Shown: piece after piece, positions 32,116-44,301 of the stretch | How positions within the stretch are numbered: the stretch's first letter is position 1 | Layout of the letters: every line of letters starts with the position of its first letter | Assembly (NCBI GenBank): GCA_920105625.2 | Contig: OV050030.1 | Span: 166,279,315-166,343,314 of the forward strand | Source: Clusia tigrina | Lineage: Eukaryota > Arthropoda > Insecta > Diptera > Clusiidae | Reading direction: 5' to 3' | DNA: 64,000 nucleotides | Translations under genes and position numbers: made by a program | Notes under the pieces: generated by a model | Told to the model about the DNA's origin: nothing | Seen by the model: the letters and a program-made list of their open reading frames with translations, nothing else | Database searches by the model: none

Positions 32116-33065
32116 AGGTTGATTTTCTTAATAAAATGCGTAAAAGTATTCCCATATGTTTTCAGTACTATTCTTCAGTAACGCAATACCGTGAAGAAAA
32201 ATAGACTTACTCAAATTACGTAAGTAAAAACATTATACTTAATTAGTATCGAACGTCTTAATCTAATGATTCCTTCCTGATAAATTTATTAAACAGCATT
32301 CCACCGTAAATTCTATTTTTATATATATTTTTCTTTACTTGTTTTCCATTACAATTTCCACATTCGCGGTCTACTGGTGTCCATTAAGTCCTCCCATCAA
32401 CGCTAATTGGTCATTGATTTCCTCACAAATACTTCTTGACTTCCTCACATGTATGCCCAACTCCGATTGTCATTTCACCGTCTTTAATACTCCCAAAAAT
32501 CCATATAAAATGGCTACGAGTATATGTTCGACAAAAACCGAAATTAGCTTTATAGACAAAAGTGTATTGATTCATTCCCAGAAATTTGAATCCATATTCA
32601 AAAATTAATCCGTAACGTATGCGCACCGTAATAATAGCATTTACATTTTTCCTAATACCCTAAACTCATGGTATTTAGTTCTGCGTAAAGTGAAAAATGT
32701 GTACTCAAAAATATCCCTAACGGCAAACAAGCACAAATCCCCTACCAAAAACATTCTCACAGCTAACACGACATACATAGACCGTCCGATCATACTGACG
32801 GTTTATGGTTGCCCATACAAAGCTGCGTGCAACAGAGTAATCGCGCCTATACGTTGCAACTTCTTTGACCAGTGCTACGGCACCTTCAGGGTCGCAGAAG
32901 TATCTACTTAAACTACGCTATTATAATTCTCTCACCATTATTATGTATAATGACATCTCTGCTTCAGGGTTATCTGCCCTGTGTTACCTTTCAAATTGGT
33001 TGCAGGATGCTTCCCTGCTTCAGGGTTCCTTGCCCTGGGATTCCTCCTGTAGGTTCTATCCAAAA
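32116..33065 (-). other. gypsy-A leader
   Basis: From about 32290 it aligns with the gypsy-B leader (52960-53916), for example at 'CATTCCACCGTAAATTCTAT', 'GGTGTCCATTAAGTCCT' and 'CCGTCCGATCATACTGACGG'. The primer site position is damaged: where gypsy-B reads TGGCGCAGCCGGT this copy reads TGGATAGAACC. No gene. Confidence 0.8.
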
Positions 33066-33917
33066 TGTTGGGGACCGTGTTTGCCGATGTCCGTATGGAG
33101 CGTCCTTTTGCTGCCTGTATTTGGCGCGCGCAATAAGTGTCATCCCTTATTAAACTTTAAAAAAAATATAGCTTTTCCACTGCTATCACAATAATACACT
33201 ACAAGTTCATTTACAAAATGATAATGAACAAAGTTTATTCAATGTTTAAAAAAGTAAATTATACAAAATAATTATATGCTAAATTAACAATAAAATAAAT
33301 GTCTTATTCTACGAATTACAGTTTATTGGTTCTTATTCTACCCTACTCAGCTGTCCGGTGTTCCACTTGTCGTCAGCATTGGCTTATGGTTGTTGTTGTA
33401 TTTGAGTGCAATGCTCTTGTTGGGTTTTGACTTGCACTTGTTGCATTTGCAGAGTGCATTGGCCTTGTTGTTGTTGTATTTGTATAAAAAACACCACATT
33501 ACTGTTTTAAGTTAAAACCACCAAGAGCTTTATTCTTAAAATCATAATTCTTATCTACTATTTACAAAGAACACTTACAGTCTAAGTACCTAAGTGACCT
33601 TTCTGGTGTTCCAGTTACGCACCTGTTGATTGGTGTCAGTTGGTCAAGCCAACTGGCCTACTATAATGTAAAAGTGTAGACAGTGAATTCTATATCCCAA
33701 TGCACTCCGTCAACTCGACTGCGGAACTGTGACACCCTAAAATTTACATAATAATCAATACATAAATAGTATTTTTAACAATATTTGCACCCTAAAAATA
33801 TGTGCTTTCTTAATGAATTTAATTGTATAAAGTTAACTACGCCAAATGTGTAGAGTCTATTAGGAGTTGGTGCTGTGAGTCAACTACACACAGCTAGCTT
33901 GATTCTAACTCACAACA
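33066..33917 (-). repeat. gypsy-A 5' LTR, enlarged or composite
   Basis: Starts TGTTGGGGA and ends GATTCTAACTCACAACA like the gypsy-B LTRs, but is 852 bp instead of 463-468. From 33487 to 33917 it matches the gypsy-B LTR well. The stretch 33078-33486 replaces about 75 bases of the normal LTR and looks loosely LTR-like (TTGTTGTTGTATTTG occurs near both 33405 and 33470). Confidence 0.75.
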
Positions 33918-34039
33918 AAGCTAAATGAAGGCTAAATGGTTGGCAAACTGTACAAACATTTTATCCGAATTACCTTCAAGGCTGGTTTAATTTCCATATG
34001 GAAGTTTCCGTATACACCAAACACACGGTACAATCGTTG

Positions 34040-34420
34040 ATCGCACATGTGTTCGATGCAGCGGAGTAGTTGGCTCCTATTAACATCACAGCCAAGATCT
34101 TGATGCAACAGATATGGCTGGATTATATACGTTGGGACGAGCAACTTTCTGCCACCACTCAAACGAGGTGGAAATATTTTTTATCGCAGTATCTGGCATA
34201 CGCATATCTGCACCTGATGGCGATATTGAATTCCACGCCTTCTGTGACGCTTCACAGTTGGCATACGCTGCAGCCCTTTAAGTTCAGTGTAAAAGTGAAA
34301 ATTCCATCTGTACCCACTTGCTAATGACAAATCCGCGGGTGGCCCGGTGAAAACTATATCTCTTCCACGTTTAGAATTATATGGGGCGACAATTTTAGGA
34401 GAATTTTTTTTCCCCTCTTA
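34040..34420 (+). pseudogene. BEL-E pol fragment (RT connection and RNase H start)
   Basis: A plus-strand piece reading 'LAPINITAKILMQQIWLDYI', then after frame changes 'DGDIEFHAFCDASQLAYAA' (first RNase H aspartate) and 'KTISLPRLELYGATILGE' (RNase H glutamate). This is the diagnostic BEL/Pao RT-RNase H junction. Both ends are lost. It lies just outside the gypsy-A LTR and has the same strand as BEL-C, to which it might once have belonged. Confidence 0.8.
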
Positions 34421-35200
34421 AACCTCCGTTGTGGCTTGATTTGCGTTACCAAATCTTCGTGCGTCAGATCAAGTGGCATTTTAACCTTCCCTCTTCATGC
34501 TCCTAACTTTTTGATTACTTCTGCCAGATAGCTGGAGTGCCATATTGACTTCTCTATGTTCCATCCTTCGGTACGGTGCAAAAGCCCATGCTGTTCCGTG
34601 AGAGCGTTCAAGGCAGGTACATACCGTATTAGTCTGGAAGCCATCTTTATGTGATGGTTTATTTTGAGAGCTTGCCGCTAAGAAGCAGCAGCAGCTACCT
34701 TTCTTTTGTCCCGTAACTTATGAGCGAGTATCAACTTTTGCGTAGTATTGCGTTGATTCTCAAGCTGTACCGTTTTTGCGAAACTGAGGAGCTGTTTCTT
34801 TCTTCGTTGGATTTTAACGTTTTTCCCGCCAACTTTGTGCTGGATCGCCAGCTCCTGGCTATATATTTTCTATTAGTTGAATACTTTCCGTGTGAAATTT
34901 TAATTTTTATTGACTTTTGAATTTGATTAATTGGTTTGCTATTATTTTTTATTTAATAATTGTGTGAGAAATTAATGCCCACATTCAACTGCAAAAAAAT
35001 ATTCGAATCCATTGTTTCTGATCGAAGCTGAAAATTAATCAACAGAAAGCTCGCTACTTTGATGGAGGAGTCCCAGCTAAACAGTGCCCTAGAATTAAGA
35101 TTGTTAATTGCATTAACAGTTGATGTGCAAACTTCATTGGGAAGTTATTTAACATTCAAACTTTTAATGCATAACATCTTCTTTTGCATACAATTAGGCT
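34421..35200. other. No recognisable feature
   Basis: AT-rich sequence with short spurious frames. I see no domain, repeat unit or LTR edge here. It may be decayed element DNA. Confidence 0.5.
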
Positions 35201-35692
35201 TGTGTTAAGGAAACTTTGCCATCTTAACGATGAAACATGCACTGTTGACAAAAACTCCAATAATATACTATACCAGCGAAGGCATTGCATTGGATGAAAT
35301 ATGATATCAAGTGCAATACTCTGAAGAAATCAAGTCGACGCAAGCTTGCAAATTAGTCAATAATGCACATTTCATAGTTATGCTTTAAATTCAATAATAT
35401 CTAAATATATGTATACACAAATTATATGTAAAATGTGTATAGAAAATAGGAATAAAAACCCACGATTGGCACTGTGAGTCTTTTCATTTTAACTAATCAT
35501 TGATTGGTTTTCCTTCTCCGACACCAAGGTTTATGTGCCTGTTGTCAAACCCACCATCAACTCGGCACAAGCACCGCTGTTGACATTTGGTATATCTTTA
35601 ACGACATCAAGGTCTACGTGCCTGTTGTCAACGATATCATCCACTCGGTACAAGAACCGTTGTTGAATTCAGTGGTTGAATTTAGTTTAACA
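35200..35692 (+). repeat. BEL-C 5' LTR (left end uncertain)
   Basis: Ends TTTAACA at 35692, three bases before a primer-site-like sequence, the same layout as BEL-D. Contains a near-duplicated segment of about 90 bp ('AAGGTTTATGTGCCTGTTGTCAA' at 35526 and a similar block at 35610). A start near 35205 (TGTGTTAAGG) is possible but unproven. Confidence 0.5.
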
Positions 35693-35695
35693 TTT

Positions 35696-35711
35696 TGATG
35701 ACCCCGACATT
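35696..35711 (+). promoter_or_regulatory. BEL-C primer binding site, resembling tRNA-Trp
   Basis: Reads TGATGACCCCGACATT. The tRNA-Trp site used by avian retroviruses is TGGTGACCCCGACGTG, so two to three differences, as expected for a decayed copy. Confidence 0.55.
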
Positions 35712-35988
35712 TGCTATCTTCTGGGTATCAGAAGGAAAGGATAATTGGTTCAAGTGCCAAATTTCCTTCGATCCACTGATCATTGAAACATCATTCAGGA
35801 GGCAGCAAATAGCTACCAACGAATTATCCACATACAACAATGAAGTCCTAAGCTAGTAGCCTGCAGAAGACTTCACATGTTATATACTAGCTTATCATCA
35901 AACTATCAAGTGTCCTGTAACCAGCAGACGACAACAATCAAGTCAGCATTAGCCGGTAACCAGCAGACGATAACAACAAATCCTGCAC

Positions 35989-37118
35989 ATGGCATTCAAA
36001 AACACGATACGTCATCATCATGTGGGGATTGATGAACTATCATTGCGGCTAGATGAACTTGCACTGGCTGTACAAAAAGCTATAGCCAACTACAAGAAGG
36101 CGCCACAAGATCGCAGACCGATAGATGTTATAGCAGCAAAGACCAATGAGCTGGATGAATTGTGGGTACAGTTTGATTAACTCGACAAGACCATCCGCGA
36201 CCAACATGGCAAGGAAGTCGACCACCCGTGTTTTGTGAAGGATATACACACTGCCAGTCGCACAAAATACAGAGAAGCACGGGATGAGATGGACAGAGCA
36301 GGACAGGCGATCAAACGTCTCCAGGCAGCACCAAAATCAAAGGCTGCACCGGATTGAACTCAAGGCAGTATGGTCGCCGCAGCCAGCTACTAGACAAAGC
36401 GAATCAAGCGCCGTGATAGCTGCCACCAGAAGTCCGTCAAGTCAGCTATGCTCACTAATTGACAAACAAAATAAGTCGTTAGAGACAGCTAGCAGACTAA
36501 TTAGCCAAGTGCTTAATAGTGTGACACAGCAAACTTCGCACTGTTATGCAATGCACGCGTAGGCAGTAGAAATGCTTTGGAAACTGCCCACCAAACGATC
36601 TGGTTATCTGATGAGCCCAACTCATATGACTACGTGGGTTTTGCCCAGATTGAACAAGCTATCACTGCACAGATTTTGCAGCTTCAAGATATGGCTCGAG
36701 AATCAGCGGCATCAATTATCAGCAATTATAGCAGTCAACTGGCAAACAGCCAATATGATGACATCAGGTCTGATACTACCCAAGGTTGAACTACCAAAAT
36801 TCGATGGCAGCTACCACAAGTGGAGGCAATTCCACGATCTATTTATGGAGTTGGTCGTAAAACAACCCATTCCAGCTTGCCAAAAGATGTGGTTCTTGAA
36901 GTCCTGTTTTTCCTGTCAGGCGGAATGACTAATTCGGCACTTCACAGCATCGGTAAATGATTACGAGGCCGCATGGGTGGTGGTCAAGGATCGATATGAA
37001 AACCCGCGGCTGCTGATAAACGAAACGTTAAGCAGTTTACTCTCCCAACCGACAATCAACAACGCTGAGGCATCAGCGATTAAGTTCCTCCACTACACTA
37101 CTCACGCATTATGGAAGG
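35989..37118 (+). pseudogene. BEL-C gag remnant
   Basis: ATG at 35989 opens the N-terminal coiled segment ('LALAVQKAIANYKKAPQDRR'), similar in layout to BEL-D gag at 57300-57460. Stops and frameshifts follow. The capsid core is visible at 36785-36930 ('LPKVELPKFDGSYHKWRQFH') and 'AAWVVVKDRYENPR' at 36970-37010. The frame is cut at 37118 by LTR-C2 and does not resume on the other side, where an AT array begins. Confidence 0.8.
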
Positions 37119-37298
37119 AGATAACGACTCTTTTCTTTAGCTGGGGTAAACTCAGCGGCTTCCAGGTAATAGTTTTAGTATGTTTATTTAAATTCAAAAA
37201 AATCAAACAAAACTACTTCCTTAATTATATTCCTATACAACAGACTTATCACATGCGTACGTGTTGTCAGTCTCTCTGCTTCGCAGTGACACAGGTAC

Positions 37299-37577
37299 CC
37301 CAGTAAGAAACCGATTGGAAACCTGATATTCTTACTGAGTTGCTATGTTCTGGTTGGGTACGTGACTTAGTAAGAAATCGATTGGAAACCTGATGTTCCC
37401 ACTAAGTCGCGACGGCTCTGTATCGTGTTGGTCTTAGTAATGTATGTGTCTCAGTAACATAGGTACCCCAGTAAGGAACCGATTGAAAACCTGATGTTCT
37501 TACTGAGTTGCTATGTCCTGGTTGTGTACGTGACATAGTAAGAAATCGATTGGAAACCTGATGTTCCTACTAAGTCT
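37299..37577 (-). repeat. Four hairpin units in LTR-C2
   Basis: Arms such as CCCAGTAAGAA / TTCTTACTGAG and ACTTAGTAAGAA / TTCCCACTAAGT surround the loop GATTGGAAACCTGATG. Same design as 3464-3730 in LTR-C1, with different arm sequences that still pair. Confidence 0.8.
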
Positions 37578-37660
37578 CGACGGCGTATGGTTCTCGTGAA
37601 GGCTGTTGTCGGCTTGCAAGTTATTCCCTGAAGAAGAGACTGCTGTTTCGGCCACACGGC

Positions 37661-37668
37661 TTATATAG
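37661..37668 (-). promoter_or_regulatory. TATA box of LTR-C2
   Basis: CTATATAA on the minus strand, in the context GGGCTATATAAGCC. It marks the U3/R boundary; transcription would start about 25-30 bases to the left, near 37630-37640. In LTR-C1 the same site is split by mariner M2. Confidence 0.7.
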
Positions 37669-38446
37669 CCCAATTTGTTACAGGTGCTGGTGCATGTTGT
37701 TGTTGGCGGGCCACGGATGTGTGATTGCACTTCCGTTGGGCGGCCTCGCTTTCTGCTAACTGGTTGTTATTGTAACATTTTGCCTTTGGGCCACCTTCAA
37801 CTACTTTCGGTCAGCCACCTCACTTCAGCGGTTTCTGGTTTGCCTGCAGTATTGTTGGCTGTAAGCAGCGCTGTCCGAAATACTGTACTGCTGTTGTTGT
37901 TAAATATTATTATATTCAATTCAACTTGAAGCCAGCATATTCTTCCTCATTCCGCCTTCTGCTTTGTACTTGTTGGCGGTTGGCGTGCTCCCTCTTGTGC
38001 TGTGCTCTGTCGTTGTCCCTCTTGTGCTGTGCTCTCGTTTCTGCATGTTGTTAGCGGAAAATTTACCGAGCGAACGTACTCGGCAAATTCCACCGCATGA
38101 GTTCATGCACTCAAATTCTCTTGTCCTGCATGTACTCATATTTGTTGTATTCTTCGTCGCTGTGTTTTTTCTCTCTTCTCAAGCGTGGCGCTAGTTGGCA
38201 AGATCGCTGGCTGTGCGTGAGGTTGCTTTTGTTGGAATCCTAGTTATTATTCCAACTGGTATAATGTGCTGATGGTGATCTGTGCTCCCGCCACTGCTGC
38301 GCTGATTGGCTACAACGTATGTTAAATTTCTAATGCAGTTGCTACGGTTCGGGTATTTTATCGTGATATGTGTGTGGATATAGTTGCGTAGCGACTCTGT
38401 CACCTGTAGTGTGGGCCAAAATTTCTCACAGAAGATTTTAGTCCTC

Positions 38447-38607
<161 letters not shown>

Positions 38608-39111
38608 AGTGTAATGTAGATCGCCTCCTCGTGGTGCACTCTGGATAGCGCTAAATGGTCTATATGCCCCCCCTGGCATCCAGTGCAACCTCCCTGTGGA
38701 GAGCATCTGATGTCAGACGGCACGACCCTATTCGTCCACTGACTACCCCCCAACAATCTTTTTATTTGATTGTTCCTGGGCTGGCGGGTGTGGCTTCTGG
38801 ACCAATTACCACTGGGGTGAAACCCAGTGCGAACGGCTCCAGTTTAAGGTCACATCCGTCTCCGTCCCGTTAAAACCTTGGCAGGCCTCAAAGTACGTTC
38901 GATGTACATCGTCATTTGGTTGACGATGAAGGTTTGGTTGAGACTAGCTCCCAATTAGCACTGGTCTGGCTCTGAGCACTCGCACCCATAAGGTCTTGTG
39001 CCAACCCTCGCATGGCCTCCCTGCATTTGCATAGATAACCATGGGACCAATAAGGATTGGTGACTACATATACGTATTGAGATAGCGGCTTTGAGTGGGG
39101 ACCCTTTTTGC

Positions 39112-40460
39112 ATGGACACATTCTTAAAAAAATCCAACAAAAAACCAACGGCCAACCCACAAGGGGAGCCATCAACGACCTCAGTTAGGCAAAAAACAGC
39201 CTTGAGCGCAGCAGCAACTTCGTCTTGGACATTTGTCGCCAGACCAAGGATGTCGTCGGGTGCTACGGCCAAAAGGCCAGCCCCGCTCCCAGCCACAAGC
39301 GCATCCTCACAGGGTCACAAAAACCCTGCTTCGGACCACCCCAGCACCAGGGTTGCTAGGCCGGGTGCTAGGGTCGCCCCTCCGTCCGCTCCTCGGACTG
39401 GTACAGGGAGAGCTTCGGCAAATAAGCCGACCTCCTCCAGCACGGGCCCCAGCACCAATCTCCCTTCAGGTGCTCGCACGCATGTGAATGCGTCTACACG
39501 GGCGTACAGAACCCGGAGGTCCGCCTTCAGGATTCTGCAAAGGTTGGAATCTGCCGACCCCGCTTCAATGTCTGATAAAGACAAGGGAGCGCTGGCACGG
39601 GCTCACCAAAATGTTGGTGCTCGTCCGCAGCCACCCCCTGAAGGTGCTCAAAAACGGCAACGGTCGACTGAGCACCCCTCCCAATCAGTCGTGCGGGAAA
39701 CTAAACACCCACGACTGGCTTCCAAGCCGAGACTTACTCGGCCATTTAATGAGGTAGCCAAAGAGGGCCTCATCTGGGTGATCGTTGACACTGGAAACAG
39801 TGACGGTACCATTTCCCCAGCGAACTGGAAAATGGTGGAGAAGGCCCTTTTCAGGATTCAGATTGGCCCTCAGGACATCCTGAGGGCCAATCCTGGCCCA
39901 TCACCTGTATGCCGTGACGCGGTATGGTATCAGGGGCACGTGAAGCTCATCGCGTGCTCAGATGAGCGCTCGGCTGAGCTTTATAAGATGGCCATCTCAA
40001 TGGTTGGCGAAATCTGGCCGGGGGCCAAGCTCTTAGCTGCTCCCAGAGACCAGTCCCGAGCCGCCCGCGTTCTAGGGCCTGGGTTCCGGCAGAGCACTCC
40101 TCGACGGAAGAAATTCTGGAATTGCTTAGGCTCAGCAATTACGACCTCCCCACGGCAAGGGCAACTCTCGAGAGATCATCATTATTCTTAATGAGGACTC
40201 TCTAGCCCCTATTAATGCCAAAAAGGGAGAGATCAACTATGGCTTTAGTTCGATCTCACTCAAGGTCTATAGGAGCGACAACCAGGGAGCATACAAGCCC
40301 CCCATTCAGGCCAAACCGGATCTCACCTTCGATGATGGGGCGAGTTACGCTTCGGCCTCAGAATCGGTAAGCAGTTTCTGCGGACGTCCGATAACTAATA
40401 TCGACGACGTTGGTGATTCTCCTCTATCAGAAGAGGAGGCAGCCAGCGTGACGATGATGG
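39112..40460 (+). pseudogene. LINE-2 ORF1 (Gag-like)
   Basis: ATG at 39112. Residues 1-200 are Ser/Pro/Ala/Arg-rich and likely disordered; then a conserved domain begins at 'EGLIWVIVDTGNSDGTISPA' and runs to 'AKLLAAPRDQ', matching the domain found in LOA-group ORF1 proteins. A frameshift near 40100 moves the C-terminal part ('PINAKKGEINYGFSSISLKV') to another frame, which stays open to about 40590 and overlaps ORF2. No zinc knuckle is seen. Presumed RNA-binding partner of ORF2. Confidence 0.8.
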
Positions 40461-40472
40461 CCACCTCCGGGA

Positions 40473-43377
40473 ATGGTGAGGGTATTACAGATTTACCTTC
40501 AACATTCCATGGCTGCCTCAGCAGCCCTGATCCTCCACCTGACTCAAAAAGGAGAGGAACTCATACCAGTCCAAGAACCTTGGGTCGAAAATGATGAGGT
40601 TCGCGGACTCACTACAAGCGGATACCGCACAGTATTCGTGCACAATCGAGGTAAACCCAGAGCCTGCATTCTTGTTAAGAACACTATTAACGCTCTTCTT
40701 CTTCACAGGTTCAGCGACAAGGATAATGTAGCCATGGTTATTTCCACCAACACCATGGCTATATGGATCGTCAGCAGCTACATGGCGCACGACCACGGGC
40801 TGACTCCGCCTCCGGATGCTTTAAGGCTGCTGGTAAAGGAGGCTAATAGAAAGCGCATCCCGGTAGTCATCGGGGACGATACCAATGCCCATCACGAGGT
40901 GTGGGGCAGCACGGATACCAATGAGAGGGGTGAGTCACTCTTTGATTTCATTCTTACTAACGACAAAGTCATCATAGTCAGGGGGAGAGAACCAACCTTC
41001 ATTACCTCAAATAGAAGGGAGGTTCTCGATCTAACTCTTGGCAATAATCACTCGTCTCACCTTATTTCGAGAATCTGTTTTAGAATTGCGATCTCAGATA
41101 CGTTAGATACGGCAGAGCGCAAAATGCACACTAACAGGAAAAGAACTGACTGGACAAAATTCCAGACCATTATGGAGTCGGGCCTGCAGTCGACTCCTCC
41201 CACGATCAATAATCACCTCGGTATAGATCGAGCGGTTGAAACAATTACAGCACTATTTAACTCTGCTGCCAAATCAGCCTGCAACTTCCCGAAGCCAAGA
41301 GGAAAACCAAAACCCCCTTGGTGGAATTCGGAAATTGCTGAGCTACGGAAAGTATGCCGCAAGCTCTTCAACAGAGCCAAAGCTACAAATGATTGGCTCC
41401 CTTTCAAAGACAAACAAAGGGAACTCAAGTATATGGTTAGGAGATCCAAACGAGCGTCTTGGCGAGACTTCTGTGGCAACATAGAAAGCTCGTCCGAGAC
41501 AAGTAGACTCAGGAGGATTCTCAATACCACCCCTCGGGCTCTGGAATGTATTCAGAGATTGGACGGTACCTGCACCGACTCTGAAACCGACACTTTGGAC
41601 GCCCTAATAGAAACACACTTCCCGGGGAATGAAATCTTTGTGGATTACAGGTCTTTTAACATTAACCACTCTTTAAGTCACTCAACCCAATTCCAAATGA
41701 CCAACACGCATATTCAGTGGGCCATCAACAGCTTTAAGCCTTTTATATCACCCGGGCCTGATGGTATCATTCTCGCGGACATTCAGCACACAGCAAGTGC
41801 GGTTGCGCCTTGGCTACTGCATATTTATAATGCATGCCTAAGATGGTCGTACATTCCCAAAAGCTGGAGAGAAGCTCGAGTAGTCTTCATTCCTAAAGCG
41901 GGAAAGTCGACCCACACCAAGGACTATAGACCAATTAGTTTGTCCTCCTTTCTTTTGAAAACACTGGAAATTAATTCCATGTGCCTTTCCAAATCACAAC
42001 ATGCCTACACTAAAGGCAAGTCTGTGGAAACAGCGCTTCACGTGCTCATTGAGCAAGTAGAGAAATCTCTTGCCAACAAAGAATATACTCTTGCAATATT
42101 TCTCGATATAGAAGGGGCATTCAACAATATTTGTCCCTCCGCCATCACGAAATCCTTAGTAAACCTGAACCTGGACCCCAGCTTGGTTAGGTTCATCGAA
42201 CAGCTACTGAAAACACGCGTCATTAGCTCCTCAATAGGAAACGTACATGCTAAAAGGACTGTCAAGAGAGGTACTCCACAAGGCGGTGTGCTCTCACCCC
42301 TCATATGGAATCTGACGGTGAACACACTGCTTAGGAGATTAGATCAGACCGGCTGCAACACTATAGCTTATGCGGACGACATTGCTATCTCTGTGTCCGG
42401 TAAATATCTGTCAACACTATCAGAAAAGCTAAGCTACACTCTTAGCATTCTGTCCCAATGGTGTCTTGAAGTTGGCCTAGATGCCAACCCTTCCAAAACT
42501 GAAGTCATGCTCTTCACCAGGAAGCAAAAAATACCAAGTTTTGACTTACCCAAACTTAATGGGAATACGCTTAGCCTAAGCAATAGCGTCAAGTATCTAG
42601 GTCTGATCCTGGACCCTAAGCTCCATTGGAAAGCAAATTTGTAGGAGAGGGTACGGAAAGCCACGTGTGCTCTGTACTGTTGCAAGAGATCCATGGGAAC
42701 AACATGGGGCGTCCAACCTCGAACCATGTCCTGGCTCTATGCGGCGGTGGTTGAGCCGTACTTTCTCTACGGCGCTGTCTTCTGGTGGCCCGCAACTGAC
42801 AAGGCGGTGAACCTAAAACCTCTTGACAAGGTTAGAAGAACAGCAGCGGTTATGATAACAGGGGCTCTGCGTACCACCTCTACCAAAGCTCTATTTGCAT
42901 TCCTACATTGGTTGCCCACTAGGCTTCTGGTCAGGCAACAAGCAAAATGCTCGGCAACCAGACTCAATGCTTTATCGCGCTGGACTAGGCTGAACCTGGG
43001 CCACGCCAATATTCTGATGCAGGACACGCCCGTACAGACGGACGTTGACTATACGTGCTCTACACTTAATCTAAACCACGGGTTCGACACTTACATTCCT
43101 AGTAGAGAGGGATGGTCCAACAATTTAGTGGTCACTGGCAGTTCCATTGACATATATACGGATGGCTCCAAACTGGAGAATAAGGTCGGTTGCGGCATCT
43201 TCTCCAGAAAACTTGGCATCAAGCTCTCCTATCGTCTCCCTGACCATTGCAGCGTCTTTCAGGCGGAAGTAATGGCAATATTCCAAGCGTCCAAGTGGCT
43301 TATTCGCAATGAAGTATGCGATGTGATGATACGCATATTCACGGACAGTCAGGCGGCAGTCAAGTCACTGGCTGGTG
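40473..43377 (+). pseudogene. LINE-2 ORF2: endonuclease, reverse transcriptase, start of RNase H
   Basis: ATG at 40473. The endonuclease spans about residues 1-230: 'VQEPWV', 'GDDTNAHHEVWGS' and 'LDLTLG' are present, but the first motif reads QIYLQH where relatives (and LINE-1 here) have QINLQH. The RT has 'SPGPDGIILADI', 'GTPQGGVLSPL' and 'IAYADDIAIS' (about 42362-42391). About 20 residues before 'SKSQHAY' are missing without frame loss. One in-frame TAG at 42642-42644, in the RT thumb. RNase H starts at 43141 ('IYTDGSKLENKVGCGIF', then 'FQAEVMAI' and 'FTDSQAAVKSL') and is cut at 43377 by gypsy-B. The frame resumes at 54389. Confidence 0.9.
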
Positions 43378-43840
43378 TGTTGGGGTCCTTATCTGCTTGT
43401 CGGCGAGAGACGTCCTCTCGAATGTCCTGTCGCGGGAATCTGTAAACCAACACCACTTTGTTAAATAAGCACTGCACTATTTTGGGTTTAAAACAACAAG
43501 AAGTTTATTCTTAAAATACTAGTTCTTATATACTATTTACAAATGAACATTACAGTCTACGTCTTGACTTTTCTGGTGTTCCAGTTACGCAATTGTTATT
43601 TGTCAGTTGCTCAAGCCAACCGACCTACTTCAGTAAAAGTGTCGTCACTGCATTCTAAATGCCCCTCGTCAGCTTGACTGCGGAACTGTGACACCCTAAA
43701 AGTTTACATCATAATTAATGCATAAATACTATTCATTTACAATATTTGCACCCTAAAAATATGTGCGTTCTTAATGAATTTAATAGGAGCCGGTGCTGTG
43801 AGTCAACTACGCGTAGGTAGCTTGATTCTAACTCACAACA
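43378..43840 (-). repeat. gypsy-B 3' LTR (463 bp)
   Basis: TGTTGGGGTCC to CTCACAACA. Left neighbour is the GGTG target copy within LINE-2 RNase H. Compared with the right LTR it differs at for example 43419 and near 43520, 43590 and 43690. Confidence 0.95.
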
Positions 43841-44266
43841 TCCCTCCCCTCTTTCTAAAAGAAGTTAGTGCAACTAACTTCCATTAAATCTCTACAATAT
43901 TTTTCTTGCACTGCAAACAAATATGTGCATAGATTGAACTCTATATTACACACATATAATTTGTTTTTATTTACATCTTTTTTTTTAAATCGCCTTATTT
44001 GGGTTCTATCACGGTTTTTATTATTTTCTTTTTTATTCTTTTCTTTTCCATATTGTTATTTTTTATTTTTATTTTTTTTTTACTTTGTTTTTTTTTTTAT
44101 TTTTTTATTTTCATGTATCATTTTTTTTTTATATTCCCCTTTTTATAATTTGGTCTTTAATTGACTCTTTTCTCATTGGCGTATATACAAATATCTAAAC
44201 AATAACACAATTCTATTGTATACATAAAACCTCATGGTTATATTTAGTTTTAGATGGAGTTTACCA

Positions 44267-44301
<35 letters not shown>

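Larger units (their letters stand above)
6117..33917 (-). mobile_element. gypsy-A: degraded Ty3/gypsy element, interrupted by BEL-A and BEL-B
   Basis: All parts align with gypsy-B (43378-54384) in the same order on the minus strand: 3' region 6117-6725, pol 6726-9470, protease and gag 9471-11507, [BEL-A 11508-29712], N-terminal gag 29713-30515, [BEL-B about 30540-32115], leader to 33065, 5' LTR 33066-33917. The two gag halves join at the 5 bp duplication CTAGT (11503-11507 and 29713-29717), and gypsy-B is continuous across that point. The 3' LTR and about 2.7 kb of 3' region are missing at the left, replaced by LTR-C1. All genes are broken. Confidence 0.9.

Noticed and set aside
34421..35200. 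Possible host exon or further element
   Set aside because: No domain, splice pattern or LTR edge that I could support.
43868..44164. Phe/Leu-rich 98-codon frame suggesting a membrane protein
   Set aside because: It lies in a T-rich tract of the gypsy-B 3' region, antisense to the element; composition alone explains it.
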